Part shown: one piece after another, positions 11,206 through 23,670 of the stretch | How the letters are laid out: every line of letters begins with the position of its first letter | How positions within the stretch are numbered: the first letter of the stretch is position 1 | NCBI RefSeq assembly: GCF_003255815.1 | Contig: NC_037680.1 | Location: 16,650,547 to 16,714,546, forward strand | DNA length: 64,000 nt | Direction of reading: 5' to 3' | DNA from: Theropithecus gelada | Lineage: Eukaryota; Chordata; Mammalia; Primates; Cercopithecidae | Program-made: the position numbers and the translations under genes | Notes under the pieces: generated by a model | Seen by the model: the letters and a program-made list of their open reading frames with translations, nothing else | Told to the model about the DNA's origin: nothing | Database searches by the model: none

Positions 11206-11840
11206 GTATGAATAATATATTTTTAAAGTTTATATTTCACTTCAAACATTATGCTGTGTGATGACAATATTGTTCATTTTTTAAGGAAGGTTTCTTTTTC
11301 TTTTTTTTTCTTTTTGCTGTTGGAAGAAATCAGCTTATTAAAACTAGCAATATTACTTCAACTAACATTAATGCCCCCAGAGATTTATAGGGTATAGGAT
11401 ACTAGCCTTCATTACTATCTCTATTGTGAAAAAGGGATGTGACTTATTCTTTTGATAAATGAAAAATCAAATAGAATAACTTTAAGGGTAACTCTTATCC
11501 AAAATGATTAAAATACTCACAGAAAAGGAAAATCTCATAAGAAGCTTCTTAAGCTTCTGCCACTTAAAGCCTTGTTCATGGACTGGTTACTGCTTTTCAA
11601 ACTCTTATTTGTCCATGTGAAGATTAGAAATATGCACTGGAATATAAACTGATGCATAGCTTTTTTCATTGAGAAAGTCTCACCAAGGGGAAAAATTGTG
11701 CTCAACGACAGAGTTAATTTATACTCTTGTGGACACATTCTTTGAGTGCCATGGGCCTAATCTGTTCCCTTCCTCTTAGTTCTAAAACTGAATGCTTAGA
11801 ATTACCTCTAGCATTCAGAACACTCCTAAGCACCCACCGG
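11206..11840 (+). other. HNMT intron 2, proximal part
   Basis: Intronic sequence after the exon 2 donor. If the intron were retained, the frame would run about 17 more codons to a TGA near 11258, so read-through would give a short truncated product. A T-rich tract lies near 11291-11320. No exon is seen. Confidence 0.6.
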
Positions 11841-12129
11841 TTTTTTTTTTAACGGAGTCTCACTCTGTCGCCCAGCCTGGAGTGTGCAGTTGTGCAATCT
11901 TGGCTCACTGCAACCTCCACCTCCCGGGTTCAAGCAATTGTCTTGTCTCAGTATCCTGAGTAGCTGGGATTATAGGCGCCAACCACCACACCTGGCTAAA
12001 TTTTGTATTTTTAATAGAGACGGGGTTTCACAATCTTGGCCAGGCTGGTCTTGAACTCCTGACCTCATAATCCACTCACTTTGGCCTCCCAAAGTGCTGG
12101 GATTATAGGCGTGAGCCACCACACCCAGC
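11841..12129 (-). mobile_element. Alu element (AluS-like), - strand
   Basis: A full-length Alu in reverse orientation, with the T-run at 11841 and the element start GGCTGGGTGTGG read on the - strand near 12129. It is flanked by an exact 11-bp target-site duplication, CCTAAGCACCC, at 11825-11835 and 12130-12140, which fixes the insertion boundaries. Confidence 0.96.
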
Positions 12130-12199
12130 CCTAAGCACCCTTTTACAGGCATTTTATAGTCTCATTACTTTTAGATCCAGCGTTTTCATTCTAGGGGAA

Positions 12200-12365
12200 A
12201 ATTGAAAGTCTGGAAAGGTAGATGAACACAGGTAACTCAGCCTCCAATGAACTGTATGATCTTGGCTGAAACATCAGTAAAATGAGAACAATGAATTTTA
12301 TCTCATAAGGTTGTAGTGAGAGTGATATAGGTAGCATTTACAAAGTGCTTAGGACATCTTATTGC
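12200..12365 (+). mobile_element. MIR SINE fragment
   Basis: TGAACTGTATGATCTTGGCT, TCATAAGGTTGTAGTGAGAG and TTACAAAGTGCTTAGGACAT follow the MIR order on the + strand. Confidence 0.7.
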
Positions 12366-12755
12366 TTCTGGAGGGTGAAGGCTATTCTCTTCTGCAAAAG
12401 TGAAATAAGTTTCATCTCAAGACTTTTCCTCATATCAACTCCTGAACAGTGTTTGCTTCATTTTTAAGTTGCTACTCATCTGGAAGTTTGGGTTAATGCA
12501 TTAATGTGTCAAATATGTAGATATATTATTGATATATTTATCTTTAGTTATTTTATTTTGCCTGAGTGATAGTTCAATAATGGTTACAATTTAATATCAA
12601 GTGGACCCTATTGCCACTTGTAACTTAATGCCAAGTGGTAATCCCTTGAACCTCTTAAGTATAAGTGTTCTAGTGCCCCATGAATGAGTTGAATTGTGGC
12701 TCATATTAACACAAAGATAACTAAGAGCTCTCTAATGAAACGAGATCACTGATTT
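12366..12755 (+). other. HNMT intron 2, no feature recognised
   Basis: A/T-rich intronic DNA. It includes the internal near-repeat CAAGTGGACCC / CCAAGTGGTAA (12598-12640). No exon or named repeat is seen. Confidence 0.5.
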
Positions 12756-13065
12756 TTTGTTTTTTTGTTTGTTTGTTTTTTGAGATGGAATCTCACTCTG
12801 TTGCACAGGCTAGAGTGCAGTGGCATGATCCTGGCTCACTGCAACCTCTGACTCCCGGGTTCAAGCAATTCTCCCTGCCTCAGCCTCCCAAGTAGCTGAG
12901 ATTATAGGAACCCGCCACCACACCAGGCTAATTTTTGTATTTTTTAGTAGAGATGGGGTTTCACCATGTTGGCCAGGCTGGTCTTGAACTCCTGACCTTG
13001 AGTGATTTGCCTGCCTCGGCCTCCCAAAGTGCTGAGATTGCAGGCATAAGCCACCATGCCTGACA
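12756..13065 (-). mobile_element. Alu element, - strand
   Basis: A full-length Alu in reverse orientation with a TTTTTTGTTTG-type tail at its + strand start. The target-site duplication is GAGATCACtGATTT (12742-12755) and GAGATCACaGATTT (13066-13079), differing at one base. The clean duplication marks a retrotransposition event. Confidence 0.95.
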
Positions 13066-13079
13066 GAGATCACAGATTT

Positions 13080-15766
13080 GTAATGTCATTATTTGTTAAT
13101 TTTTCTTGAAATACACTGTGATATAGTGTAATAAGAACTAATCCTTCAAATCATTTTACTTTATTATCATCTTTCACCAAGAAAATAGAAACCAACAAAG
13201 ACAGACAATGAAGGGGATTGTCATGAACAATACCATGGAGGGTATTTAAGCTTAAATACTTTGTTATTGGTTACGGATACTTTAAGTCCCCAAAATTATA
13301 ATACTTATGAATTGTCTAAAGAATGCCTTATTAATTCACTTAACCAAGACAGTTATTTCCTGTGTGTTTTGGATATGAGTTTCAGGTAACCAACAGGCAA
13401 TGAGACTATCATTTGATAGTGTCACTTGTGCTTGGACAAGAAGAGAAGCCCTACAAGAAAAAGTAATTAAAAACAATCTCTATCATGGCCAAGTTAATTG
13501 ACCTTTTAATATAAAGTTAATTGAATTTCTAATGCAAATTTATCCAGATGCTTATAAGCTATCTAGAGAAAGGAACATTTGGCCTGCACGGTGAGTCCTT
13601 ACATAAAGGTGCACATAGAAGCTGATATAGAGAACTTAACAAAATAAAGGGAGCAACTTTTGGAGTTCTTCTGACTGAGCCCTACTAACGTATTAATAAC
13701 AAGCTCTGCCTTGGGGAGAATGTGGGTGCCCTTTAAGGTCACTTTTCATAAGAAATCAATCAGAAATGTAAGAAAAACTCCAAGAAAAATTCAAGTTATA
13801 TATACTTAGCTTTCACTACCCAACTAAGTTATATGAAATCAAAAGCAATGCATTTAAAATCCCTAGGTCTAGGTGTCTGTTGCTTGAAAAACCAGTGTTT
13901 TGAGAGGAGAGGACACTCTACTTCAGTTAGTTTGAGTGCTCATGTAGCAACTGAGAGATGGTTATCTAATCACCTATTATTGGCCTGACTGCAAGCATCA
14001 GGCAGAACAATGTGTTACGATACAGCAAGGAACTTTCTATCCTTGCCTTAGAGAAATGATCTCCCCACATATTTTATGATCTACAGGGTGCCTGAAAGTT
14101 TTGTATTGTCCCATGGCTTGAGTATCCTTCAAATCATTCATTAAACTCCAGTCCCTAGCAAATGAAGCTGTTGATCCTGTTCAGTCCTTTGTGCTCAGCT
14201 CCTGTAATGCATCTCATAGGGTCCCATTTCTGTCTTAGTTTACAGGTTTTACTACCTCAATTTTCTTTCCTTGTTTGCACAGATAGGTAGGCACATGGCT
14301 TTGGTGCAAATATTCTCTAAGCATTCATAATGGTGCTACCACTTCTCCCACCGTGCTTCAAAAACACACAAAAGCAAACCAGCTAAAAGCCTTCCTAGAT
14401 GAAATTGCTACTTTTATACCACTTAATTATCATGTTTTGAGGTGGGGGGGTCTATTTGATTTTTTTCAGAAACATGAACAGGGAGGGGATGCACATATGC
14501 CCTATCGATTAACTTCTCTTGAGTCTGGTGTTTGTGTGGAAAGAGTTTTCATAGTTTAAGAGAGAATGTAAGGTTTTTGCAAAAGGTGCTTGGCACTTCA
14601 GTTTAGAAGCCAAGCAATTATTAGGGCTCTGAGAAATTCAAAAGAAAGGAAATAAATGGCAAACTCTTTGAGTCATCTTCCATATCAATAAAGTATAACT
14701 GATAAATAACACTGTTATCCATAGATTTTGCATTCTAATGTTAGGAAAATGTATGAAATAAATATTATATGAACCCAATAGGAATAAAGAGAGGAAAACA
14801 AACCATGAACAGAAAAACAGACCATGTAACTTTTACAGAGAACAAACTGGGAAGTGTAAAGTTATGCATGTATGTTCATGTATATGAGCTTGTGTGCTTT
14901 AATGAGACACAATGAGTGGCCAGAATTGCTTTATTCAGGGTCTTGAAGTATTCATGTTGTTAATTTCTGCAATTGTTTTTAGGTTTTGAGAGTAATGCAT
15001 ATATTCTAAATCTCATAGAACATACTTTTGGGTCCATCAGCATTGGTGCTCCCATAAATAAAACCACTCAATGGGTGTTCATTATATTCAACTTGTAATG
15101 AGTGTTGCCTTCATGCTAGATGGTACATGGGAAAAAAAAACTCATATTCTTTTTGGTAAGAGAGAATGCTATTAATTTACAGTGCATATATTTATACCTG
15201 AAACAATGTTCCGGAAAGCAGTCATGGCCAATGTGTTCTCCCTGCTCTGGGCTCTGCTGAAAGGATAATCGTTTTATCTTTCTCACTATTTGGTTCTTAT
15301 GTTCAAATGCCAGAAAATTTTTTAAGAGAAAGAACTACAACTCAAATAATCACATTTAATCCAGCTTCCTGCTTCTATTTTCATTAACCTATTGTATACT
15401 AACTCAGCCACTATATCATTGCTATACCAATAATTGTATTTACATTTATAATTTTTTAATCCACCCAAGCAACTCACATATGAAATACAGGTGTTATCAA
15501 CCCTCATAATATTTTTTGTCATAATTTTTCTGACATATGTTGAGAGCAGTTTGATGGTTCTCTTGTTCTGCAGCATATAGACACCAGCATTTCTACAGAC
15601 GTTAAAACCTAAAAGAAACTTAAGAGACCATCAACACTCTCACTTCACAAATAAGAAACCTGGGGACCAACAAGGCAGAACAAAACCCAGATCTCTTGAC
15701 TTTAGTGCAGTCCAACAAATTGCACTAAACAGATTTAATAATTAATTCTTAACTTGCTAAGGGAGA
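13080..15766 (+). other. HNMT intron 2, middle part
   Basis: About 2.7 kb of intronic DNA. A MIR-like piece lies near 15630-15720 (CACTTCACAAATAAGAAACC). The rest has no recognisable repeat, exon or RNA gene. Open frames of 60-85 codons show no family features. Confidence 0.5.
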
Positions 15767-16192
15767 AAGTGTCTGAGACAGCTCTCTATCAATTTAGAGG
15801 TTTATTTCACCAAGATTGAGGATGCAACTGAGAAAAAGAGACACAGGTTGCAGTAGCATCTGTGATCTGTGCTTTTTCCAAAGAGGTGTTTGAGGGCTTC
15901 AGTATTTAAAGGGGGAAAAGAAGCAGGAGAGAAGGAAGAAAGAAAGTAATAGGGAGGGTAGGTAGTGAGGTAAGTGGTCACTTTCTTGTGAGGGTTTGAT
16001 TAGTACTCACTGAATCCACAAATTATGTGTAAAAGGAGGGTGGCCACCTGGAGAAACAGTGGCCTTCTATCATTGCACCTATCTGTTTACATACGAAAAG
16101 GAAGACAGATTTTGCGTGACCCAGTTCTCAAGTGTAACTCTTCCTTTTAACATAGTGAGTTTGGAGTCCCAAGATTTTATTTTCCTTTCACA
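15767..16192 (-). mobile_element. Solo LTR, MER4-like (ERV1 class), - strand
   Basis: Read on the - strand this begins TGTGAAAGGAAAATAAAATC, has CTTTAAATACTGAAGCCCTC in the middle, then CTCAGTTGCATCCTCAATCT and AATAAACCTCTAAATTGATA, and ends near TGTCTCAGACAC. That order, with an AATAAA polyadenylation signal near the R region, is typical of MER4-type LTRs as I remember them. No internal retroviral sequence is attached, so I read it as a solo LTR left by recombination. The family name is from memory. Confidence 0.65.
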
Positions 16193-16637
16193 AGAGAAAT
16201 TAGGTACTTAGCAATGACTAGCTATTTGACAATCTAACCTTATCAGATTATTAATCTTGTCTCCTTTCATAAATGACATGTTAAGGTAACACAGAAGCTT
16301 AATACTTTAAGCTGATTGGACAACAATAGAATGAATGTAATTCAAGTAGGAACTGGAAGATCCAGTGTGTCAGGTTTAGAAACTAGGAGGTGGCAGGAAG
16401 CAAAGGTTAATACTTACCAGTGAACCATAGTAAGCCAACAGTACAGATCAACAAATTTAAAATGTGTGAGAAAATGTAGGGAACTGAGGTATTTTTTGCT
16501 TGGAAAAAAGAATTTGATTGTGCTTATTGCCATTTTTGTATATTTTCTGATGGGCAAACAATAGAATATTTGCCCTCAAAGGGCCAATGGTTGAAAGCTT
16601 CAGAGAGTGATTTCTTGGCTCAGTGTAAGAGCATGTT
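16193..16637 (+). other. HNMT intron 2, no feature recognised
   Basis: Intronic DNA between the LTR and an Alu. No exon or named repeat is seen. Confidence 0.5.
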
Positions 16638-16947
16638 GGCCGGGCCTGGTGGCTCACGCCTGTAATCCCAGCACTTTGGGAGGCCGAGGTAGGCGGATCA
16701 CCTGCTAGGTCAGGAGTTCGAGACTAGACTGGCCAATATAGTGAAGCCCCGGCTCTTCTATAAATACAAAAATCAGTTGGGCGTGGCGGCACACTCCTGT
16801 AATCCCAGCTACTCGGGAGGCTGAGGGAGGAGAATTGCTTGAACCCGGGAGGAGGAGGTTGCAGTGAGCCGAGATCAGGCCATTGCCCTCCAGCATGGGC
16901 GACAGAGCAAGACTCCATCTAAAAAAAAAAAAAAAGAAAGAAAGAAA
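16638..16947 (+). mobile_element. Alu element (AluS/Y-like), + strand
   Basis: A full-length Alu starting GGCCGGGCCTGGTGGCTCAC and ending in an A-run with GAAA units. Flanked by an exact 11-bp target-site duplication AAGAGCATGTT at 16627-16637 and 16948-16958. It is the least diverged Alu in the window. Confidence 0.96.
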
Positions 16948-16958
16948 AAGAGCATGTT

Positions 16959-18889
16959 AATGATGAAACCTGTCCATAAATAGAAAATAACTTCCACTCC
17001 TTGGGAGATAAAAAGTTATCTGTCATTCTAGTGGTGTCAGCATAGGTTGGAGAAATACTTTACAGATATGTTATGGAAGGGACTCAGGCGCTGATTTCTT
17101 GTGTGTTTGGGCCATTAAATGTGCTTTGAGTCTTGAAATCTTCTTTATGAGTCACCTTCTAGAGAAGAGGTAGGAATTTTTTTCAGAGTAGTGTGGCTAT
17201 TACCATGTTTGTTGTATTGAGGAAGTGGTATTCTAGTGGGGTTTCTAGACCTGCAGACAACTTTGGGAATGGATTTTAATTGCTTATAACGAAAAATAAG
17301 TAAAAACTAATGTACTTATACACAGCATCATAGCAGTTACTCCTTTATCAGAAGGTTATAGATTATAATCATAAACTAATCTACAAGATTTAGAACTACT
17401 TTAGATAAACGCAGTTATAGTTTGGGGCATCATTTTATTTAAGGCATTTATTAAATATATGATTAAAAATATAATATTCTTCATAAACAATTTTACCAAA
17501 ATAGCTTACCCCATTGTATTGTATTTAAAACTTTCAGTGAACATTGAGGTATTGTTAAAGACAGATGAGTTACAGATTTGAGAGAATGGAACATAGTGTT
17601 AGAACACCAGAGTGATTGTCATTAGAAGTAGAGCAAACAAGATTGTTTTGGCTAATTCAATAAGGTTTGAAACAGCATAACAAGGGATAATGAACCAAGT
17701 GAGGACAAAACTGTCATTGCAGATTAAATGACTGTATACTTACAAAAGCAAATAAACTTAGTTCTAAAGCCTTAGAATTAATAAGAATGCAGCAATGGGC
17801 TTATACAGGTGACACAGAAAAAAAGCAATATGGTAGGTTCTCATTTTGTTTTGTTTTTGTTAATGTTAGAGTGTTTTCCATTCCCAATTTTGATTATTTA
17901 CAATCTACATAAAAGTCCATGGCATGTGTTTATCTGTAATTTTGCTGAAGGACAAATTTGTATCTTGCCAGTTTTTGTGCAATTTTGGTCTGCGGTGTCT
18001 TAATTAGTGAGTAAGTTTCCTCTTGACAGTCACACTGAATAAAACTTTGCAATTTAATATACACAGTCATGTAACTCTGGTATAGGCGACCTGTTGTTAT
18101 CTTCATTTTATAGATGGTGAACCTAATAATATATGCCTGAAGGGAATTGGGGAGGTTACAGGGCTTGAGATCAATTCCCTGGGTCTCCTTCAGCTTGATC
18201 TCTATTAACAATAACAATCTAAGAAAAATAATGAAAAAATATTTGGTTAATTAGCTAATAATATATTTATTCAAAATATTAAAAAAGGAAAGTTCAAATG
18301 TTTACTAAGAATAATTCAAGAAGACTTAAAAATCAATAATATATAATACTGATGAAGTTGCAATGATATGGAAGCTTTCATGTGCAAAAGGTAAGGGTAT
18401 GAAATTAAAATTTCCCTGAAAGTAATTTGGCATTCTATGGCAAGAACAGTTCTGATTTTCATCTAATATGTCCTGGCCTGGCCCTGCTGGTTGTTAAAAA
18501 TATTGAAATTCTTGATAAACAGCTACTTTTCTTCCATATTACCTCAGTCCCAGATATTGCTTCAGTGCTTTCTCCTGGACATCCTGACTTGCCTCCCCAC
18601 CCCCCATCTCCAGGGCTGCAGCAACTGGCCTGACTTTGCCAGTCCAGGAGGGCTGCTAGGACTGTGCTACAGTTTTTCAGCCTGCATCCTTTCTGAGCAC
18701 CTGCCACCGTTGTAGTTGGGCTTTTTGTTGTTGTTGTTGTTGTTTATCACTGTTTTTAAAAATATCATCACAGATCAAGAGTCTTATTCCAATCATTAAT
18801 TTCCATTATGCGGATTAACTTTAAAAAATTAATATTTTTGCAAAAAAATTTATGGCTGATTTTCAGTCTCCTCACAATAGCAAAACATC
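16959..18889 (+). other. HNMT intron 2, distal part
   Basis: Intronic DNA approaching the satellite junction. Contains a (TTG)n tract (18725-18743) and a weak MIR-like piece near 18060-18170. The passage 18540-18720 is relatively GC-rich (CTTGCCTCCCCACCCCCCAT) and gives overlapping open frames on both strands, without splice-site pairs or family features that would support an exon. Confidence 0.5.
18725..18743 (+). repeat. (TTG)n microsatellite
   Basis: About six TTG units. Confidence 0.85.
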
Positions 18890-19043
18890 TAAAACTATAT
18901 ATGAGACTGACAACAGTCAATTTTAAGTATATTTACATGTGTTTATATTAACTATACTATAGTTATATGTGTATATATTACCTATACTATACTATTTATA
19001 ATATAATTATATAATATAGCATTATATAATTATAATTATATAA
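18890..19043. repeat. AT-rich tract at the satellite junction
   Basis: TA-rich low-complexity DNA (TATAATTATATAATATAGC and similar) that ends exactly at the N at 19044, where alpha satellite begins. Such a tract is a plausible breakpoint or a place where assembly becomes unreliable. Confidence 0.8.
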
Positions 19044-19044
19044 N
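19044..19044. other. Ambiguous base N at the unique/satellite junction
   Basis: A single N separates AT-rich intronic DNA from the first satellite monomer, which starts mid-unit (GGATATTTCC). It may stand for an unresolved gap. Confidence 0.9.
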
Positions 19045-20245
19045 GGATATTTCCTTTTTCACCATAGACTTCTATTGGCTTCCAAATATCAGTTTGCCAA
19101 TTCCACAACAACTATCATAGCGAAAGGCTTTTGAGGGGAAATCTGTAACTCTGTGACATGATTTCACAGAACACAAAGAAGTTTCTCAGAAAGCTTCTTT
19201 CTCTTTGTTATTGGAGGATATTTCCTTTGGCCCTATAGTCTTCAAAGGGATCCGAAATATCTGTTCTCAGATTCCACAGAAATAAGGCTAGCAAAGACAT
19301 CCACGAAATACAGATGTAACTCTGTGAGTGGAAGTCACACATCACAGAGCAGTTTCTCAGAAAGCTTCTTTCCAGATTTCATCTGAGGATATTTTCTCTT
19401 TCAACATAGACAATTATGGGCTTCCAAATATCACTTTGCCAATTCCACAAGAACTGTCTTAGCGAACGGCTTCTTGAGGTGAAAGCTGTAACTCTGTGAG
19501 ATGATTTCAACGAACTCAAAGAAGTTTCTCAGAAAGCTTCTTTCTCTTTGTTATCGGAGGATATTTCCTTTGGCCCTAGAGTCTCCAAAGGGATCCGAAA
19601 TATCTGTTCTCAGATTCCACAGAAATAAGGCTAGCAAAGAGTTCCACTAAATACAGATGTAACTCTCTGAGTGGAAGTCACACATCACAGAGCAGTTTCT
19701 CGGAAAGCTTCTTTCCAGATTTCATCTGAGGATATTTGCTTTTTCACCATAGCCCTCTATGGGCTTCCAAGTATCACTTTGCCAATTCCACAAGAACTGT
19801 CTTAGCGAAAGGCTCCTTGAGGGGAAAGATGTAACTCTGTGAGATGATTTCACGGACAACAAAGAAGTTTCTCAGAAAGCTTCTTTCTCTTTGTTATCGG
19901 AGAATATTTCCTTTGTCCCTGTAGTCTTCAAAGGGATCCGAAATATCTGTTCTCAGATTCCACAGAAATAAGGCTAGCAAGGAGATCCACGAAATACAGA
20001 TGTAACTCCGTGAGTGGAAGTCACACATCACAGAGCAGTTTCTCAGAAAACTTCTTTCCAGATTTCATCTGAGGATATTTCCTTTTTCACCATAACCCTC
20101 TATGGGCTTCCATATATCACTTTGCCAATTCCAGAAGAACTGTCTTAGCGAAAGGCTTCTTGAGGCGAAAGCTGTATCTCTGTGAGATGATTTCACAGAA
20201 CACAAAGAAGATACTCAGAAAGCTTCTTTTCTCTTTGTTACTGGA

Positions 20246-22640
20246 GGATACTTACTTTGGCCCTATATTCTTCAAAGGGATCCGAAATATCTGTTCTCAG
20301 GTTCCACAGAAATAAGGCTAGCAAAGAGATCCAGGAAATACAGATCTAACTCTGTGAGATGAATTAACAGAACACTAAGCAGTTTCTCAGAAAGCTTCTA
20401 TCCAAATTTCATCTGAGGATATTTCCTTTTTCACTATAGTCCTCTATGGGCTTCCAAATATCATTTTGCCAATTCCACAAGAACTGTCTTAGCGAAAGGC
20501 TTCTTGAGGGGAAAGCTGTAACTCTTTGAGATGATTTCACAGAACACAAGGAAGATTCTCAGAAAGTTTCTTTCTCTTTTTTATCGGAGGATATTTCCTT
20601 TGGCCGTATAGTCTTCAAAGGTGTCCGAAATATCTGTTCTCAGAATACACAGGAATAAGGCTACCAAAGAGATCCACGAAATACAGATGTAACTCTGTGA
20701 GATGAATTAACAGAACACTTAGCAGTTTCTCAGAAAGCTTCTTTCCAGATTTCATCTGAGGATATTTTCTTTTTCACCATAGCCCTCTATGGGCTTCCAA
20801 TATCACTTTGCCAATTCCACAAGAACTGCCTAAGCGAAAGGCTTCTTGAGGGGAAAGCTGTAACTCTGTGAGATGATTTCACAGAACCCAAAGAAGATTC
20901 TCAGAAAGCTTCTTTCTCTTTGTTATCAGAGGATACTTACTTTGGCCATATATGCTTCAAAGCGATCCGAAATATCTTTTCTCAGATTCCACAGAAATAA
21001 GGCTAGCAAAGAGATCCACGACATACAGATGTAACTCTGTGAGATGAATTAACAGAACACTAGGCAGTTTCTAACGAAGCTTCTTTCCATATTTCATCTG
21101 AGGATATTTCCTTTTTCACCAGAGCCCTCTATGTGCTTCCAAATATCACTTTGCCAATTCCACAAGAACTGTCTTAGCGAAAGGCTTCTTGAGGGGAAAG
21201 CTGTAACTCTGTGAGAAGATTTCACAGAACACAAAGAAGTTTCTCAGATAGCTTCTTTCTCTTTGTTATCGGAGGATATTTCCTTTGGCCCTATAGTCTT
21301 TAAGGGGATCAGAAATACCTGTTCGCAGATTCCACAGAAATAAGGCTAGCAAAGAGATCCACGAAATACAGATGTAACACTGTGAGATGAATTAACAGAA
21401 CACTAAGTAGTTTCTCAGAAAGCTTCCTTCCAGATTTCATCTGAGGATATTTCCTTTTTCACCATAGCTCTCTAGGAGCTTCCAAATATCACTTTTCAAA
21501 TTTCACAAGAACTGTCTTAACGAAAGGCTTCTTGAGGGGATAGATGTAACTCTGTGAGATGATTTCACAGAACACAAGGAAGTTTCTCAGAAAGCTTCTT
21601 TCTCTTTGTTTTTGGAGGATACTTACTTTGGCCCTATATTCTTCAAAGGGATCCGAAATATCTGTTCTCAGATTCCACAGAAATAAGGCTAGCAAAGAGA
21701 TCCACGAAATACAGATGGAACTCTGAGAATGGAAGTCACACATCACAGAGCCGTTTCTCAGAAAGCTTCTTTCCAAATTTCATCTGAGGATATTTCCTTT
21801 TTCACCATAGCCCTCTATGGGCTTCCAATATCACTTTGCCAATTCCGCAAGAACTGTCTTAGCGAATGGCTTCTTCAGGGGAAAGCTGTAACTCTATGAG
21901 AAATTTCACAGAACACAAAGAAGTTTCTCAGAAAGCTTCTTTCTCTTTGTCATCGGAGGATATTTCCCTTGGCTCTATAGTCTTCAAAGGGATCCGAAAT
22001 ATCTGTTCTCAGATTCCACAGAAATAAGGCTAGCAAAGAGATCCACGAAATACAGATGTAACTCTGTGAGTGGAAGTCACACATCACAGAGCAGATTCTC
22101 AGAAAGCTTCTTTCCAGACTTCATCTGAGGATATTTCCTTTTTCATCATCGCTCTCTATGGGCTTCCAAATATCACTTTGCGAATTCCAGAAGAACTGTC
22201 TTAGCGAAAGGCTTCTTGAGGCGAAAGGTGTAACTCTGTGAGATGATTTCACAGAACACAAAGAAGATTCTCAGAAAGCTTCTTTCTCTTTGTTATCGGA
22301 GGATACTTACTTTGGCCTTATATTCTTCAAAGGGATCCGAAATATTTGTTCTCAGATTCCACAGAAATAAGGCTAGCAAAGAAATCCACGAAATACAGAT
22401 GTAACTCTTTGAGATGAATTAACAGAACACTAAGCAGTTTCTCAGAAATCTTCTATCCAAATTTCATCTGAGGATATTTCCTTTTTCACTATAGCCCTCT
22501 ATGGGCTTCCAAATATCACTTTGCCAATTCCACAAGAACTGTGTTACCGAAAGGCTTCTTGAGGGGAAAGCTGTAACTCTGTGAGATGATTTCACAGAAC
22601 ACAAAGAAGTTACTCAGAAAGCTTCTTTCTCTTTGTAATC
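20246..22640 (+). repeat. Tetrameric higher-order repeat (about 685 bp)
   Basis: The variant GGATACTTACTTTGGCC in type A monomers occurs at 20246, 20931, 21617 and 22301, spaced 685, 686 and 684 bp, while the intervening A monomers keep GGATATTTCCTTTGGCC (or CCCTTGGCT). Two dimers therefore form the repeated unit here. Confidence 0.75.
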
Positions 22641-23670
22641 GGAGGATATTTCCTTTGGCCGTATAGTCTTCAAAGGTATCCGAAATATCTGTTCTCAGAA
22701 TCCACAGGAATAAGGCTAACAAAGAGATCCACGAAATAGAGATGTAACTCTGTGAGATGAATTAACAGAACACGAAGCAGTTTTTCAGAAAGCTTCTTTC
22801 CAGATTTCATCTGGGGATATTTCCTTTTTCACCATTGCCCTCTATGGGCTTCAAAATATCACTTTGCCAATTCCACAAGAACTGTCTTAGCGAAAGGCTT
22901 CTTCAGGGGAAAGCTGTAACTCTGTGAGATGATTTCAGAGAACACAAAGAAGTTTCTCAGAAAGCTTCTTTCTCTTTTTTATCAGAGGATATTTCCTTTG
23001 GCCCTATAGTCTTCAAAGGGATCCGAAATATCTGTTCTCAGGTTCCACAGAAATAAGGCTAGCAAAGAGATCCACGAAATACAGATGTAACTCTGTGAGA
23101 TGAATTAACAGAACACTAAGCAGTTTCTCAGAAAGCTTCTTTCCAGATTTCATCTGAGGATATTTCCTTTTTAACCATAGCCCTCTATGGGCTTCCAAAT
23201 ATCACTTTGCCAATTCCACAAGAACTGTCTTAGTGAAAGGATTCTTGAGGGGAAAGCTGTAACTCTGTGAGATGATTTCACACAACACAAAGAAGTTTCT
23301 CAGAAATCTTCTTTCTCTTTGTCATCGGAGGATATTTCCTTTGGCTCTATAGTCTTCAAAGGGATCCGAAATATCTGTTCTCAGATTCCACAGAAATAAG
23401 GCTAGCAAAGACATCCAGGAAACACAGATCTAACTCTGTGAGATGAATTAACAGAACAATAAGCAGTTTCTCAGAAAGCTTCTTTCCAGATTTCATCTGA
23501 GCATATTTCCTTTTTCACCATAGCTCTCTAGGGGCTTCCAAATATCACTTTGCCAATTCCACAAGAACTGTCTTAGCGAAAGGCTTCTTGAGGGGAAAGC
23601 TGTAACTCTGTGAGATGATTTCACAGAACACAAAGAAGTTTCTCTGAAACCTTCTTTCTCTTTGTTATCG

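Noticed and set aside
18427..18715. Possible exon in the GC-richer block with open frames on both strands
   Set aside because: No acceptor/donor pair in phase with HNMT exon 2, and no similarity to the known HNMT continuation after the glycine loop.
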